Source of the DNA: Puniceicoccales bacterium
GTDB lineage: Bacteria > Verrucomicrobiota > Verrucomicrobiia > Opitutales > JAIRKQ01
DNA length: 10,231 bases
Reading direction: 5' to 3'
Assembly (NCBI GenBank): GCA_031258795.1
Contig: JAIRMI010000092.1
Coordinates: forward strand, 1-10,231
The number at the start of each line of letters is the position of its first letter. Position 1 is the first letter of the stretch. The translations under genes were made by a program, and so were the position numbers. Positions 1 to 6,692 of the stretch are shown here, piece by piece. Below the pieces are notes generated by a model that saw nothing but the letters and a program-made list of their open reading frames with translations, had not been told where the DNA came from and searched no databases.

Positions 1-235
1 TTTGTGAGGGTTGAGGATTGGGATCGCTAGTTGCAGGAGATGGGAGAGCAGTTGGAGTTTTGTCCCTAGGTATTTCTGGGCCGGCAGCAGAAGTCCTTGT
101 GGCCAAAGCACTGGCTAAAGTTGATGTTCTATCTTCCGGCACGTTGATTGAGCTTTGAGGGATAAGGGCAATAGACGATTGTGTAGGCACACCTTGTTCG
201 AGGTGTGGCTCATGCTCTGCGGGATCTGCTTTCAT
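1..235 (-). CDS. Hypothetical Pro/Ser/Thr-rich protein, N-terminal part (runs off left edge)
   Basis: An uninterrupted minus-strand reading frame begins with ATG at 235 and is still open at base 1, so only the first 78 codons are visible. The peptide starts MKADPAEHEPHLEQG and is dominated by Pro, Ser, Thr and Ala, with no hydrophobic segment or signal peptide. This suggests a disordered N-terminal region. An AGGA ribosome binding site lies about 12 nt upstream of the ATG, somewhat far, and a candidate promoter lies upstream at 269-302. I recognise no family. It shares its strand and low-complexity style with the next two genes, but I see no sequence similarity to them. Confidence is limited by the short visible length and biased composition. 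Confidence 0.5.
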   Translation of the reverse strand, partial: MKADPAEHEPHLEQGVPTQSSIALIPQSSINVPEDRTSTLASALATRTSAAGPEIPRDKTPTALPSPATSDPNPQPSQ

Positions 236-268
236 TTCTATTTCGTTTTCCTAAAAAAAATCAGTAAA

Positions 269-302
269 ATAATACAATAAATTTTGCCCAATGCAAGCTC
301 AA
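269..302 (-). promoter_or_regulatory. Candidate sigma70 promoter for the left-edge gene
   Basis: Read on the minus strand, two overlapping pairings fit. TTGAGC (297-302) is followed 17 nt later by TATTGT (274-279). TTGCAT (291-296) is followed 16 nt later by TATTAT (269-274). Each is only a partial consensus match in AT-rich DNA. The position 35-65 nt before the ATG at 235 is sensible. Confidence 0.35.
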
Positions 303-388
303 ATTGTTTCCAAGGAAAAGTTTCGAAATAAGTGAATTGGCTTTTTGTGTTTTTCGTTTGCTTATAAGATCTGCTTACCTCTTATCCA

Positions 389-404
389 GCATTATTAATA
401 ATGC
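389..404. other. 16-nt perfect palindrome in the 274-nt gap 236-509
   Basis: GCATTATTAATAATGC is its own reverse complement. It lies in the AT-rich space between the stop of the 267-residue protein gene (510) and the promoter region of the left-edge gene. No T-run follows on either strand, so it is not a typical terminator. It could be a dimeric regulator's operator, or chance in AT-rich DNA. Apart from this and the promoter at 269-302, I see nothing in 236-509. Confidence 0.3.
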
Positions 405-509
405 CAATACACTCTAATTTAGTTTATTTTCAATATGTTTTGAGATTCGCGTAGTTATATAGGTGCTCTTATCAAATTTTTGTTTTTCGCAGTGAAATAA
501 ACCAGCTAA

Positions 510-1313
510 TTAAGGATTAGCGCATGCCGTTCTGTGCATCACAAAGATCCTATAGGCATTTGCTATTATACCCTGGAGCCTTGAATAGATTTGCGATATT
601 GAAATCTGCAGCTTTCTTTCAATGGAAGGAAATTCGCCATTTACAAAGAATGTTAGGTGAGGTAATTCAGTTTTCATTGTTTCCAAGAAATTTGCCATCG
701 AATTAATTGCTTCTATCCTGCCTATTGTGCGGAGATCTTGTCCACCTGAAATTCGATCCGATGTGTGTAAATTTTGCCTGCTTGAAATTAGCAATGGTAT
801 CGTCGCTTTTTCCATAAATGCGGAAATTTCACCGCCATAATCACCTTCCGCGTCCCTCAATTCACCCATAACCTCGGTGAGTTTTGCGATTAACTCATCT
901 GCCGTATGTCCAAATTCATCGCAGTATGCGGTTATTGGATGCAAGTTCCCTGAAGATCTTGCCGGAAAAAGCGCTATCGATAAAGGTTCTAACGGTAAAG
1001 GGCCCAGCGACAGACTGCGGTGAGGCCTCGAAATTGAAGCTCTTGGAAGGGCAAATGTTTCTGATGCTCTCGAAGATAAAGATTTTAAGGGTAAAGAACT
1101 TGACGATAAACTATGTGAAAGACCCGCTGAGGCTAAAGCCCTTTGAAAATCACATTCGTCTTTCGCGACTACGTGTCTACCATCAAACAGTTCAGGGTTT
1201 AATATACACTCGCTACCAGGTAGCGCTGAGATCAACACCGATTCACCGTTATTCAGATCATCGTCGATGTCTGGAACAAAATTTTTAACTCTCGTAGAAG
1301 CACTGGCATGCAT
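510..1313 (-). CDS. Hypothetical protein with Ser/Leu/Pro internal repeat (267 aa)
   Basis: I do not recognise this protein. The start is well supported: AAGGAGG at 1318-1324 sits 4 nt before the ATG, and a perfect consensus promoter lies just upstream (1337-1365). Residues 1-65 are mixed and partly acidic (DIDDDLNNGE). Residues 66-122 are Ser/Leu/Pro-rich and hold two degenerate copies of one unit, LSSSSLPLKSLSSRA at 69-83 and LSLGPLPLEPLSIA at 101-114, exactly 32 residues apart. The underlying DNA is also similar (979-1000 and 1075-1096). Residues 135-260 look mostly helical, with no obvious membrane segment or signal peptide, which suggests a cytoplasmic protein or one exported by a non-Sec route. 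Overlapping plus-strand frames are shorter and have no comparable start signals. It is probably monocistronic and well expressed. Confidence 0.85.
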   Translation of the reverse strand: MHASASTRVKNFVPDIDDDLNNGESVLISALPGSECILNPELFDGRHVVAKDECDFQRALASAGLSHSLSSSSLPLKSLSSRASETFALPRASISRPHRSLSLGPLPLEPLSIALFPARSSGNLHPITAYCDEFGHTADELIAKLTEVMGELRDAEGDYGGEISAFMEKATIPLLISSRQNLHTSDRISGGQDLRTIGRIEAINSMANFLETMKTELPHLTFFVNGEFPSIERKLQISISQIYSRLQGIIANAYRIFVMHRTACANP

Positions 1314-1336
1314 AATTCCTCCTTTTTGAGAGGAAG

Positions 1337-1365
1337 ATTATATCTTATTTCGTTTGCTTTGTCAA
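1337..1365 (-). promoter_or_regulatory. Perfect-consensus sigma70 promoter for the 267-aa protein gene
   Basis: On the minus strand, TTGACA (1360-1365) and TATAAT (1337-1342) are separated by exactly 17 nt (1343-1359). Both hexamers match the housekeeping sigma consensus 6/6. Transcription would start near 1330, giving a leader of about 17 nt that contains the AAGGAGG site and then the ATG at 1313. I see no operator-like palindrome, so strong constitutive expression is the simplest reading. Confidence 0.85.
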
Positions 1366-1423
1366 AACATTTGTTTGTATTTTTTCTTAAATCGCAACGA
1401 ACGATGCCAGGCGTTACAAAAAT

Positions 1424-1481
1424 CATAGCGAAGAACGACTTTCCATCCCCATCAGGAATAAGTTAGTCAACCTTCGCTATG
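1424..1481 (-). terminator. 58-nt imperfect hairpin, likely terminator of the acidic repeat protein gene
   Basis: Outer arms CATAGCGAAG (1424-1433) and CTTCGCTATG (1472-1481) are exactly complementary over 10 bp. Moving inward there is a symmetric AAC/AAC internal loop, then GACT (1437-1440) pairing with AGTC (1465-1468). A 6-nt one-sided bulge (1459-1464) follows, then TTCC (1441-1444) pairing with GGAA (1455-1458), and a 10-nt apical loop. On the minus strand the stem is followed at once by ATTTTTG, a short U-tract. It lies 34 nt past the stop at 1515 and before the next gene's promoter, as a terminator should. It is longer and more irregular than a standard intrinsic terminator, so a dispersed palindromic repeat or small structured RNA remains possible. 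Confidence 0.5.
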
Positions 1482-1514
1482 AGCTGTATGAATTTTATTT
1501 ATAAAGGAAATTTT

Positions 1515-2036
1515 TTACGAATTTTCACCGGTGTTGTCATCTACAACAGCTGCATAGGTGGCAGTTGTTTCCGGCAGTTCGTCTCCAGTTTTGTCCTTTT
1601 CTACAACTGTATCTTCTTTTTCAGGTACTGCGGGTGAGGTTTCTACGCTTTGCTGCGAAGAATCCTCAACAGCTGCATAGGTGGCAGTTGTTTCCAGCAG
1701 TTCGTCTCCAGTTTTGTCATCTTCTTCTTTTACAATTTTATCATCTTTTTCAGGCACTGTGGGTGAGGTTTCTACGCTTTGCTGTGAAGATGAAAAATCT
1801 ACAGCAGCCGTGTTATCAACCTTTCTCGTTTCCAGAGGTTTTTCCTCGACGCCTTTATTTAGAGAGCATGCTATTTCCGAAGCTTTGCTAGATGGCTCGA
1901 CAGCTATTTGGTGAGGAATCACTTCTGAATCTGGAGTTTGCGCAACTCCTTCATCTGTATTCTTAACTACTTTTGCCCCTATGTTGTCCACATAATCTAC
2001 GATATTGTTTGTTATTACACGTATATTGTCATCCAT
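1515..2036 (-). CDS. Hypothetical acidic protein with tandem repeats (173 aa)
   Basis: I do not recognise this protein. The ATG at 2036 is preceded after 4 nt by AAGGAGG (2041-2047) and by a good promoter (2067-2095). Residues 1-25 (MDDNIRVITNNIVDYVDNIG and on) could form an amphipathic helix; the rest is Glu/Asp/Lys/Thr/Ser-rich and probably disordered. Residues 82-125 and 126-166 are two copies of one unit, each opening SSQQSVETSP, passing VPEK and DKTGDEL, and ending ETTATYAAV. The first copy is longer by two residues. A partial third junction, TAAVDFSSSQQ, precedes them at 76-86. There is no signal peptide or membrane segment. The repeat and acidic bias suggest a linker, scaffold or secreted-effector-like protein, but that is only inference. 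It is transcribed divergently from yajC. Confidence 0.85.
   Translation of the reverse strand: MDDNIRVITNNIVDYVDNIGAKVVKNTDEGVAQTPDSEVIPHQIAVEPSSKASEIACSLNKGVEEKPLETRKVDNTAAVDFSSSQQSVETSPTVPEKDDKIVKEEDDKTGDELLETTATYAAVEDSSQQSVETSPAVPEKEDTVVEKDKTGDELPETTATYAAVVDDNTGENS
1544..1795 (-). repeat. Two in-frame tandem repeat units inside the acidic protein gene
   Basis: Unit 1 covers 1544-1666 (123 nt) and unit 2 covers 1667-1795 (129 nt). Long stretches are nearly identical. The block starting CAACAGCTGCATAGGTGGCA occurs at 1544 and again at 1667. The block starting GGTGAGGTTTCTACGCTTTG occurs in both units 129 nt apart. The difference is a 6-nt insertion that keeps the frame. The high DNA identity implies a recent duplication or ongoing homogenisation, so copy number may vary between strains. 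Confidence 0.9.
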
Positions 2037-2066
2037 ATATCCTCCTTGTGAGTTTTACAAAGTCGG

Positions 2067-2095
2067 AGTATTGTTTATCCTGGATACGTTGTCAA
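2067..2095 (-). promoter_or_regulatory. Sigma70 promoter for the acidic repeat protein gene
   Basis: On the minus strand, TTGACA (2090-2095, 6/6) is followed after exactly 17 nt by AATACT (2067-2072, 4/6). The predicted start near 2060 leaves a leader of about 24 nt with AAGGAGG before the ATG at 2036. Its -35 box overlaps that of the divergent yajC promoter. Confidence 0.65.
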
Positions 2096-2119
2096 TTTTT
2101 TTTAAAAATTTTGTATAAA
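2089..2119 (+). promoter_or_regulatory. Candidate promoter of the yajC-secDF-recJ-rsmG operon
   Basis: TTGTCA (2089-2094, 5/6) is followed by TATAAA (2114-2119, 5/6) with a 19-nt spacer, or by GTATAA (2113-2118) with 18 nt, both longer than ideal. The leader would be about 50 nt. The -35 box shares six of seven bases with the divergent minus-strand promoter. Confidence 0.5.
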
Positions 2120-2128
2120 TCGCGATTT
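2117..2128. other. 12-nt palindrome overlapping the yajC -10/start region
   Basis: AAATCGCGATTT is a perfect palindrome that overlaps the end of the candidate -10 box and the expected transcription start. The position suits a repressor operator. It is short, so chance is quite possible. Confidence 0.2.
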
Positions 2129-2178
2129 TTCTTGATCGAAATATTTCAAAGGGATATGCCTAAAGCAGAGTTTATTTT

Positions 2179-2487
2179 ATGTATAACAAGATATTATTTG
2201 CGGAGCAGGTTGCTGCCCAACAGGGGTTTGGTTTGCAGAGTTTGCTAGTTTTTGCCTTACTGTTTGTCGGCATGTGGTTTCTGATGATCGCTCCCCAGCG
2301 CAAGAAGCAGAAGGAACATGTGAAGATGATACAAGCGCTAAAGGCAGGAGATGAGGTTGTGACGTCGTCGGGAATCTTTGGAACAATTGCGAATGTTAAG
2401 AATGATCGCTTTGTTTTGAAGATTGGGGATGATACGAAAATTGAAATTTTTAAATCCTACATCCAAGCAAAAGTTGGCAAAAAGTAG
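2179..2487 (+). CDS. yajC: Preprotein translocase accessory subunit YajC
   Basis: YajC is a small single-span inner-membrane protein that associates with SecDF and the SecYEG translocon. The 102-residue length is normal for the family. A hydrophobic segment spans about residues 17-38. It is followed by the family's positively charged stretch APQRKKQKEH (38-47; the Pro-Gln is characteristic) and the cytoplasmic motif GDEVVTSSGIFGTI (57-70). The start is fixed: a TAA lies in frame at 2161, and the ATG at 2179 is the only initiator between it and the conserved core. The ribosome binding site is weak (AGAG about 8 nt upstream). It is the first gene of the operon and ends 5 nt before secDF, the classic yajC-secD order. 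Confidence 0.96.
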   Translation: MYNKILFAEQVAAQQGFGLQSLLVFALLFVGMWFLMIAPQRKKQKEHVKMIQALKAGDEVVTSSGIFGTIANVKNDRFVLKIGDDTKIEIFKSYIQAKVGKK

Positions 2488-2492
2488 CATTC

Positions 2493-4964
2493 ATGGAGCC
2501 TGAAAAGTCATCTGTTTTCAAGTGGTTGATTTCTATTTTTGTCGTTTGTTTGGCTTTGCATAGCTTGTTCCCGATTAGGGATCAACCCTTGGATAAATTC
2601 ATTGAACAGCATGCCACCCGTGATAATGCTCAATTTAAAGTAATTTTGAATAGAGCAAGGGAACGTGTTAATTTGGGAAAATCTAGAGCATTATTCCTCG
2701 CATTAAAGGAAATTTCCAAAGATGAAAACATCGACTTATCTCATTTTTTTCCAGGCATTAATCTGTCCGATATAAAAAACGTTAAAAGAAAAAACGATTT
2801 GTTGTTGAATGTTTTGTTAGCCCGCTCCCAGGGTCGCATTAAACAAGGTCTTGATTTAAAGGGAGGCGTATCATGCGTTTTGAGGATTGACCAGATGGCA
2901 AATGATGACACCACTTCCATAGATAAAGCCATCGATATCATTCGCCAGCGCATCGATGCCCTCGGCATTGCGGAACCCATTGTTCGCAAATCCGGCAATA
3001 ATTGCATCGAGATTCAATTGCCGGGGATATCCACCAGGGATAATCCGGACATAGTAAACAGTATCAAAAAGCCTGCCAAGCTGGAGTTTAGACTGATTAA
3101 CGAACATCTGCCCAAGTCGCGCTTCGAAGTCGCTCCCATCGGTTATGAATTGCTAAGTGTGGAGCATGAAGATCCAAACACGGGAGAAATTATTGAGACG
3201 CCCTATTTTGTTAAAAAATTGCCTGAAATGACGGGTAAGATGATAAAATCTGCCCGTGTTGGCATGGATCAGTTCAACGGTTTCGAGGTGGGATTATCTA
3301 TGACAGATGCGGGTGCGAAACTATTCGAAAAGATAACGACCAACAATATCGGTCGCCAACTCGGGATCGTATTGGACGGTAAGCTTTATTCGGCACCGGT
3401 TATTAGGACAGCGATCGGAAATGGGCAAGCCAGCATATCGGGAAGTTTTTCCCGGCGAGAAGCCTTTGAACTAGCAAACGTTCTCAACAATCCCCTCGAA
3501 TTTGAGCTTAGTTTCGTTGAACTCAGTGAAGTTGGTCCCTCCCTCGCTGATGATGCGCGCACAAGTTCATTGTTAGCTTCGTTGGTAAGTGCGGTGGCGG
3601 TGGCGGTTTTCATGTTGATTTATTACCGCCAGACTGGAGTTGTGGCCATTTTATCCGTTGCCTTAAATGTTTTAATAGTTCTGGGGACCATGGCCTATTT
3701 AGGTGCAACTTTAACCCTGCCCGGTGTTGCTGCTTTGGCACTTACCATGGGCATGGCCGTAGACTCCAACATTCTCATATTCGAGCGTATTCGCGAAGAA
3801 TTGAAGCTGGGCAAAGGCCTCAGGGCTGCACTGTATGCCGGACACTATAAAGCTTTTGCGACGGTGCTGGATTCCAATGTTACTACACTGCTTGCTGCAG
3901 GAATTTTGATTTGGTTTGGAACTGGACCGATACGAGGTTTTGGGGTTATTTTAGCCATTGGAATTTTTGCCACGATGTTTTGTGCCCTCATCTTTAGTCG
4001 CATAGTTTTGGACTTTATCGTTGAAAAAAACATCGTCAAAGCTCTCCTGCCCAAGCTACGTTTGAAGGAATTTAACATCGAATTTTTGAAATATGGCAAA
4101 AAGTTTATTTACGTTTCATTGGCAATTATTGTCGCTGGAATTTTAGCTGTCCTTTACCGCGGTAAGGGCATATACGGCGTCGACTTTATTGGAGGAGACG
4201 AGGTTGCTTTGAAATTTGAGAAAAAACTTTCCATAGGAGATATTCATCGCACCGCTGCGATGAATAATGTGGGTGAAGTTTTAGCAATGTACCAACATTC
4301 CATCGCAGACTCGAGCGATGTTCTGAGATTGCAGACGAAGGAGGGAGGGGGACAGCCAATGTTTAACGCGCTAAAGGCCGCGCATCCGGAGTGTAAGTTT
4401 TCGCTGGTAAAGGAGTCGAGCATCGGTGCATCACTGAGCCGAAGTGTAAAATTGAACGCCCTTCTGTCCGTTGTTCTGTCACTGCTCTGCATGATGATTT
4501 ACATCGCCTTTCGCTTCGAATTTGCCTACGGCATTAGCGCCGTTGTTTCCCTTTTGCACGATGTTGTGGTGACAATGGGAATTTACGTTCTCTGCGGCAG
4601 GCAGTTTAGCGCACCGATGGTGGCGTCCATACTCATGATCATAGGCTATTCCATAAACGATAAAGTTATTGTGTTTGATCGTATCCGGGAGGAGCGAAAG
4701 ATGCATCCAGATTTTTCGCTGACAAAAATTGCAAATTTATCCATCAACCGTATATTTTCTCGCACAATTTTAACGAGTGTGACAACGCTGTTGGCTTCGC
4801 TGATGCTATGCATTTTTGGCATAGGAGTTATCGTGGATTTAGCCTTTGTTTTCACTGTCGGAGTTGTCGTTGGAACATTTTCATCAATTTTCATAGCTAG
4901 TCCGATTTTCATTTCCTGGAACGCCTTTGAGAATAGACGCACCCGTGAGCGCGGTACCCTATGA
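2493..4964 (+). CDS. secDF: Fused protein translocase subunit SecDF
   Basis: This membrane protein uses the proton-motive force to pull proteins through SecYEG on the periplasmic side. SecD and SecF, separate in E. coli, are one 823-residue chain with about 12 membrane spans. SecD half: first span at 10-28; periplasmic P1 region with LDLKGGVSCVLRID (120-133) and LGIVLDGKLYSAPVI (290-304); spans from about 359 to 508 with GMAVDSNILIFERIREE (420-436). SecF half: GVDFIGGDEV (562-571); spans from about 655 to 803 with GYSINDKVIVFDRIREE (718-734). By alignment of motifs, D424, D723 and R757 correspond to the proton-path residues D340, D637 and R671 of Thermus SecDF; the spacing D723-R757 is also 34. 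No strong ribosome binding site precedes it, so coupling to yajC is likely. Its stop overlaps the recJ start (ATGA). Confidence 0.97.
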   Translation: MEPEKSSVFKWLISIFVVCLALHSLFPIRDQPLDKFIEQHATRDNAQFKVILNRARERVNLGKSRALFLALKEISKDENIDLSHFFPGINLSDIKNVKRKNDLLLNVLLARSQGRIKQGLDLKGGVSCVLRIDQMANDDTTSIDKAIDIIRQRIDALGIAEPIVRKSGNNCIEIQLPGISTRDNPDIVNSIKKPAKLEFRLINEHLPKSRFEVAPIGYELLSVEHEDPNTGEIIETPYFVKKLPEMTGKMIKSARVGMDQFNGFEVGLSMTDAGAKLFEKITTNNIGRQLGIVLDGKLYSAPVIRTAIGNGQASISGSFSRREAFELANVLNNPLEFELSFVELSEVGPSLADDARTSSLLASLVSAVAVAVFMLIYYRQTGVVAILSVALNVLIVLGTMAYLGATLTLPGVAALALTMGMAVDSNILIFERIREELKLGKGLRAALYAGHYKAFATVLDSNVTTLLAAGILIWFGTGPIRGFGVILAIGIFATMFCALIFSRIVLDFIVEKNIVKALLPKLRLKEFNIEFLKYGKKFIYVSLAIIVAGILAVLYRGKGIYGVDFIGGDEVALKFEKKLSIGDIHRTAAMNNVGEVLAMYQHSIADSSDVLRLQTKEGGGQPMFNALKAAHPECKFSLVKESSIGASLSRSVKLNALLSVVLSLLCMMIYIAFRFEFAYGISAVVSLLHDVVVTMGIYVLCGRQFSAPMVASILMIIGYSINDKVIVFDRIREERKMHPDFSLTKIANLSINRIFSRTILTSVTTLLASLMLCIFGIGVIVDLAFVFTVGVVVGTFSSIFIASPIFISWNAFENRRTRERGTL

Positions 4965-6691
4965 CGAAGGTTTGGCACCAGGCAAAATACGACCGTACGA
5001 AAGCGGAAGATTTGGGTCGCAGCTTGAATATCCACCCATTAATATGCACAATTCTAGCTCAGAGAGATGTAACAACGAAGGAGAGTGTCGAACGATTTTT
5101 GTGGCCAAAGCTGGCCTATTTAAAAAATCCCTTTGAGATAAAGGGTGTTGAACTTGCAGCTAAGAGGATTGTTCAGGCGATTTGTAACCATGAGACCGTG
5201 GCAATTGTCGGTGACTATGATGTGGATGGCATAACGAGCATCGCCCTCATGATGAATGTCTTGGGCAGATTCGATGTTCAGCCAAATTTTTACGTTCCCC
5301 GCCGGTTCTCGGAGGGATATGGGTTATCTCGGGAGATTACGGCGCGTTTGCTTGAGGACGGAATTCCAAATTTGGTGTTAGCGTTCGATTGTGGGACCAA
5401 CGCAGTATCGGAAGTGGATCTCTTGAAATCGAAAGGTTGCGACGTATTAGTTGTAGACCATCACAAGGCAAGTAACGCTGAATGTTCCAATTGTTGCATC
5501 ATTAATCCTCATATCTATGAGCAAGTCTCCGATGGGCAGCAGAGGATTTTTTGTACGGTTGGCCTTGTTTTTAAGCTTTGCCACGCCGTACTTCAGATCC
5601 TTCGGCGAAGACGGGATAGGCGGGCTACTACTTTTAAAATGAGTGATGAGCTCGACCTGGTCGCCTTGGGTACCATTGCCGACCTCGTTCCCCTCGTGGG
5701 AGAAAATAGGATTTTTTGCAGATATGGATTGCGAAAATTGGCGAGCAGGGATAGGCGAGCGGGAATTGCTGCCCTATGCAGGGTATCGGCTCTCGAAGAG
5801 GGGGTGCCTATCTATCCCGCCGATGTTGCGTTTAAGTTGAGCCCCCGTTTGAATGCGTGCGGCCGTCTATCAGATGCCGTTTTGCCGGTTAAGATGCTCC
5901 TAAGTGACGATTACGACGAAGCCTTGACCTACGCCTATGAGCTGGACGAAACAAATCGTGAGCGACAGACAATAGAGAAAGATGTGGCCGAAGAGGCGAA
6001 TTTGATCGTACAAGAGCACTACGTAAACGATCCAGCGATAGTGCTTTTCAACAAAGATTGGCATTCCGGTGTCGTTGGGATAATTAGCGGCAAGCTTGCC
6101 CGTGATTACCAGCGACCATGCGTCGTTCTTAGCTGCGAACGCGGTCTAGCCAAGGGATCTGGCCGAGGGGTAAATTTTATCAACCTCGTCGAGGTTTTAA
6201 ATGGCTGTTCCGATCTACTCGAATCCTGGGGTGGACATCCAGTAGCGGTTGGAATTTCCATGAAAATGGAAAATTTGGAAGCTTTCAGGGCGCGTTTTTG
6301 CGAGATCGTGGCATCGAAGATGAAGAACGCGGATTTTGTTGAGGTCATTGAGATTGCCGGTGAACTGAATATCGACGAGATCGACGACGATTTCATGCAC
6401 GATCTTGAACTATTACACCCGTTTGGGCAGGCTAACATCGAGCCAATTTTTTTACTGAAGTCCGTAATCATCAGGGATAAGCCGGAACTTTTTGGAAATA
6501 CTAAGGCTCACATAAAATTCTGGCTAAATCGTCAGTATGCAAAGCGCATACTCGTCATCGGCTGGGAGATGGCGGATAACATTCCTCCCATTTTGGTCAA
6601 GCTTGACCTGGCCATCAAGATCAGTATGGATTTTTGGAATGGCAATAAGTCCAAACTCATCACCATGGTTGATTGGCGCAGTTCCGAATAG
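4961..6691 (+). CDS. recJ: Single-stranded-DNA-specific exonuclease RecJ
   Basis: RecJ degrades single-stranded DNA 5' to 3' in RecF-pathway recombination, mismatch and base-excision repair, using Mn/Mg ions. At 576 residues it is full length (E. coli 577). The DHH-family motifs are intact: GDYDVDG (84-90), FDCGTNA (142-148), VVDHHKA (164-170) and ALGTIADLVPLVGENR (235-250). SPRLNACGRL (294-303) is also conserved. The DHHA1 domain shows HSGVVGIISGKLA (368-380), KGSGRG (398-403) and the GGH motif at 424-426. A C-terminal OB-like part (about 460-576) follows. The ATG overlaps the secDF stop by 4 nt, indicating translational coupling. rsmG begins 1 nt after its stop. Nothing seems damaged. Confidence 0.96.
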   Translation: MTKVWHQAKYDRTKAEDLGRSLNIHPLICTILAQRDVTTKESVERFLWPKLAYLKNPFEIKGVELAAKRIVQAICNHETVAIVGDYDVDGITSIALMMNVLGRFDVQPNFYVPRRFSEGYGLSREITARLLEDGIPNLVLAFDCGTNAVSEVDLLKSKGCDVLVVDHHKASNAECSNCCIINPHIYEQVSDGQQRIFCTVGLVFKLCHAVLQILRRRRDRRATTFKMSDELDLVALGTIADLVPLVGENRIFCRYGLRKLASRDRRAGIAALCRVSALEEGVPIYPADVAFKLSPRLNACGRLSDAVLPVKMLLSDDYDEALTYAYELDETNRERQTIEKDVAEEANLIVQEHYVNDPAIVLFNKDWHSGVVGIISGKLARDYQRPCVVLSCERGLAKGSGRGVNFINLVEVLNGCSDLLESWGGHPVAVGISMKMENLEAFRARFCEIVASKMKNADFVEVIEIAGELNIDEIDDDFMHDLELLHPFGQANIEPIFLLKSVIIRDKPELFGNTKAHIKFWLNRQYAKRILVIGWEMADNIPPILVKLDLAIKISMDFWNGNKSKLITMVDWRSSE

Positions 6692-6692
6692 T

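Noticed and set aside
524..706. 60-codon plus-strand frame
   Set aside because: It is antisense to the 267-residue protein gene, which has a perfect promoter and strong ribosome site; this frame has neither.
884..1288. 134-codon plus-strand frame
   Set aside because: It is fully antisense to the 267-residue protein gene, has no ribosome binding site, and its repeats mirror those of the real gene.
1565..1914. Plus-strand frames of 108 and 77 codons
   Set aside because: They are antisense to the tandem repeats of the acidic protein gene and are open only because the repeat lacks stops in those frames.
2156..2248. 30-codon frame starting ATGCCTAAAGCAGAG with AAAGGG upstream, possibly a yajC leader peptide
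   Set aside because: The ribosome site is tempting, but the peptide mostly overlaps yajC in another frame and there is no attenuator-like structure. Not enough to call.
6537..6692. N-terminal extension of RsmG by 52 codons
   Set aside because: It lies wholly inside recJ in another frame; the family core starts after M at 6693.
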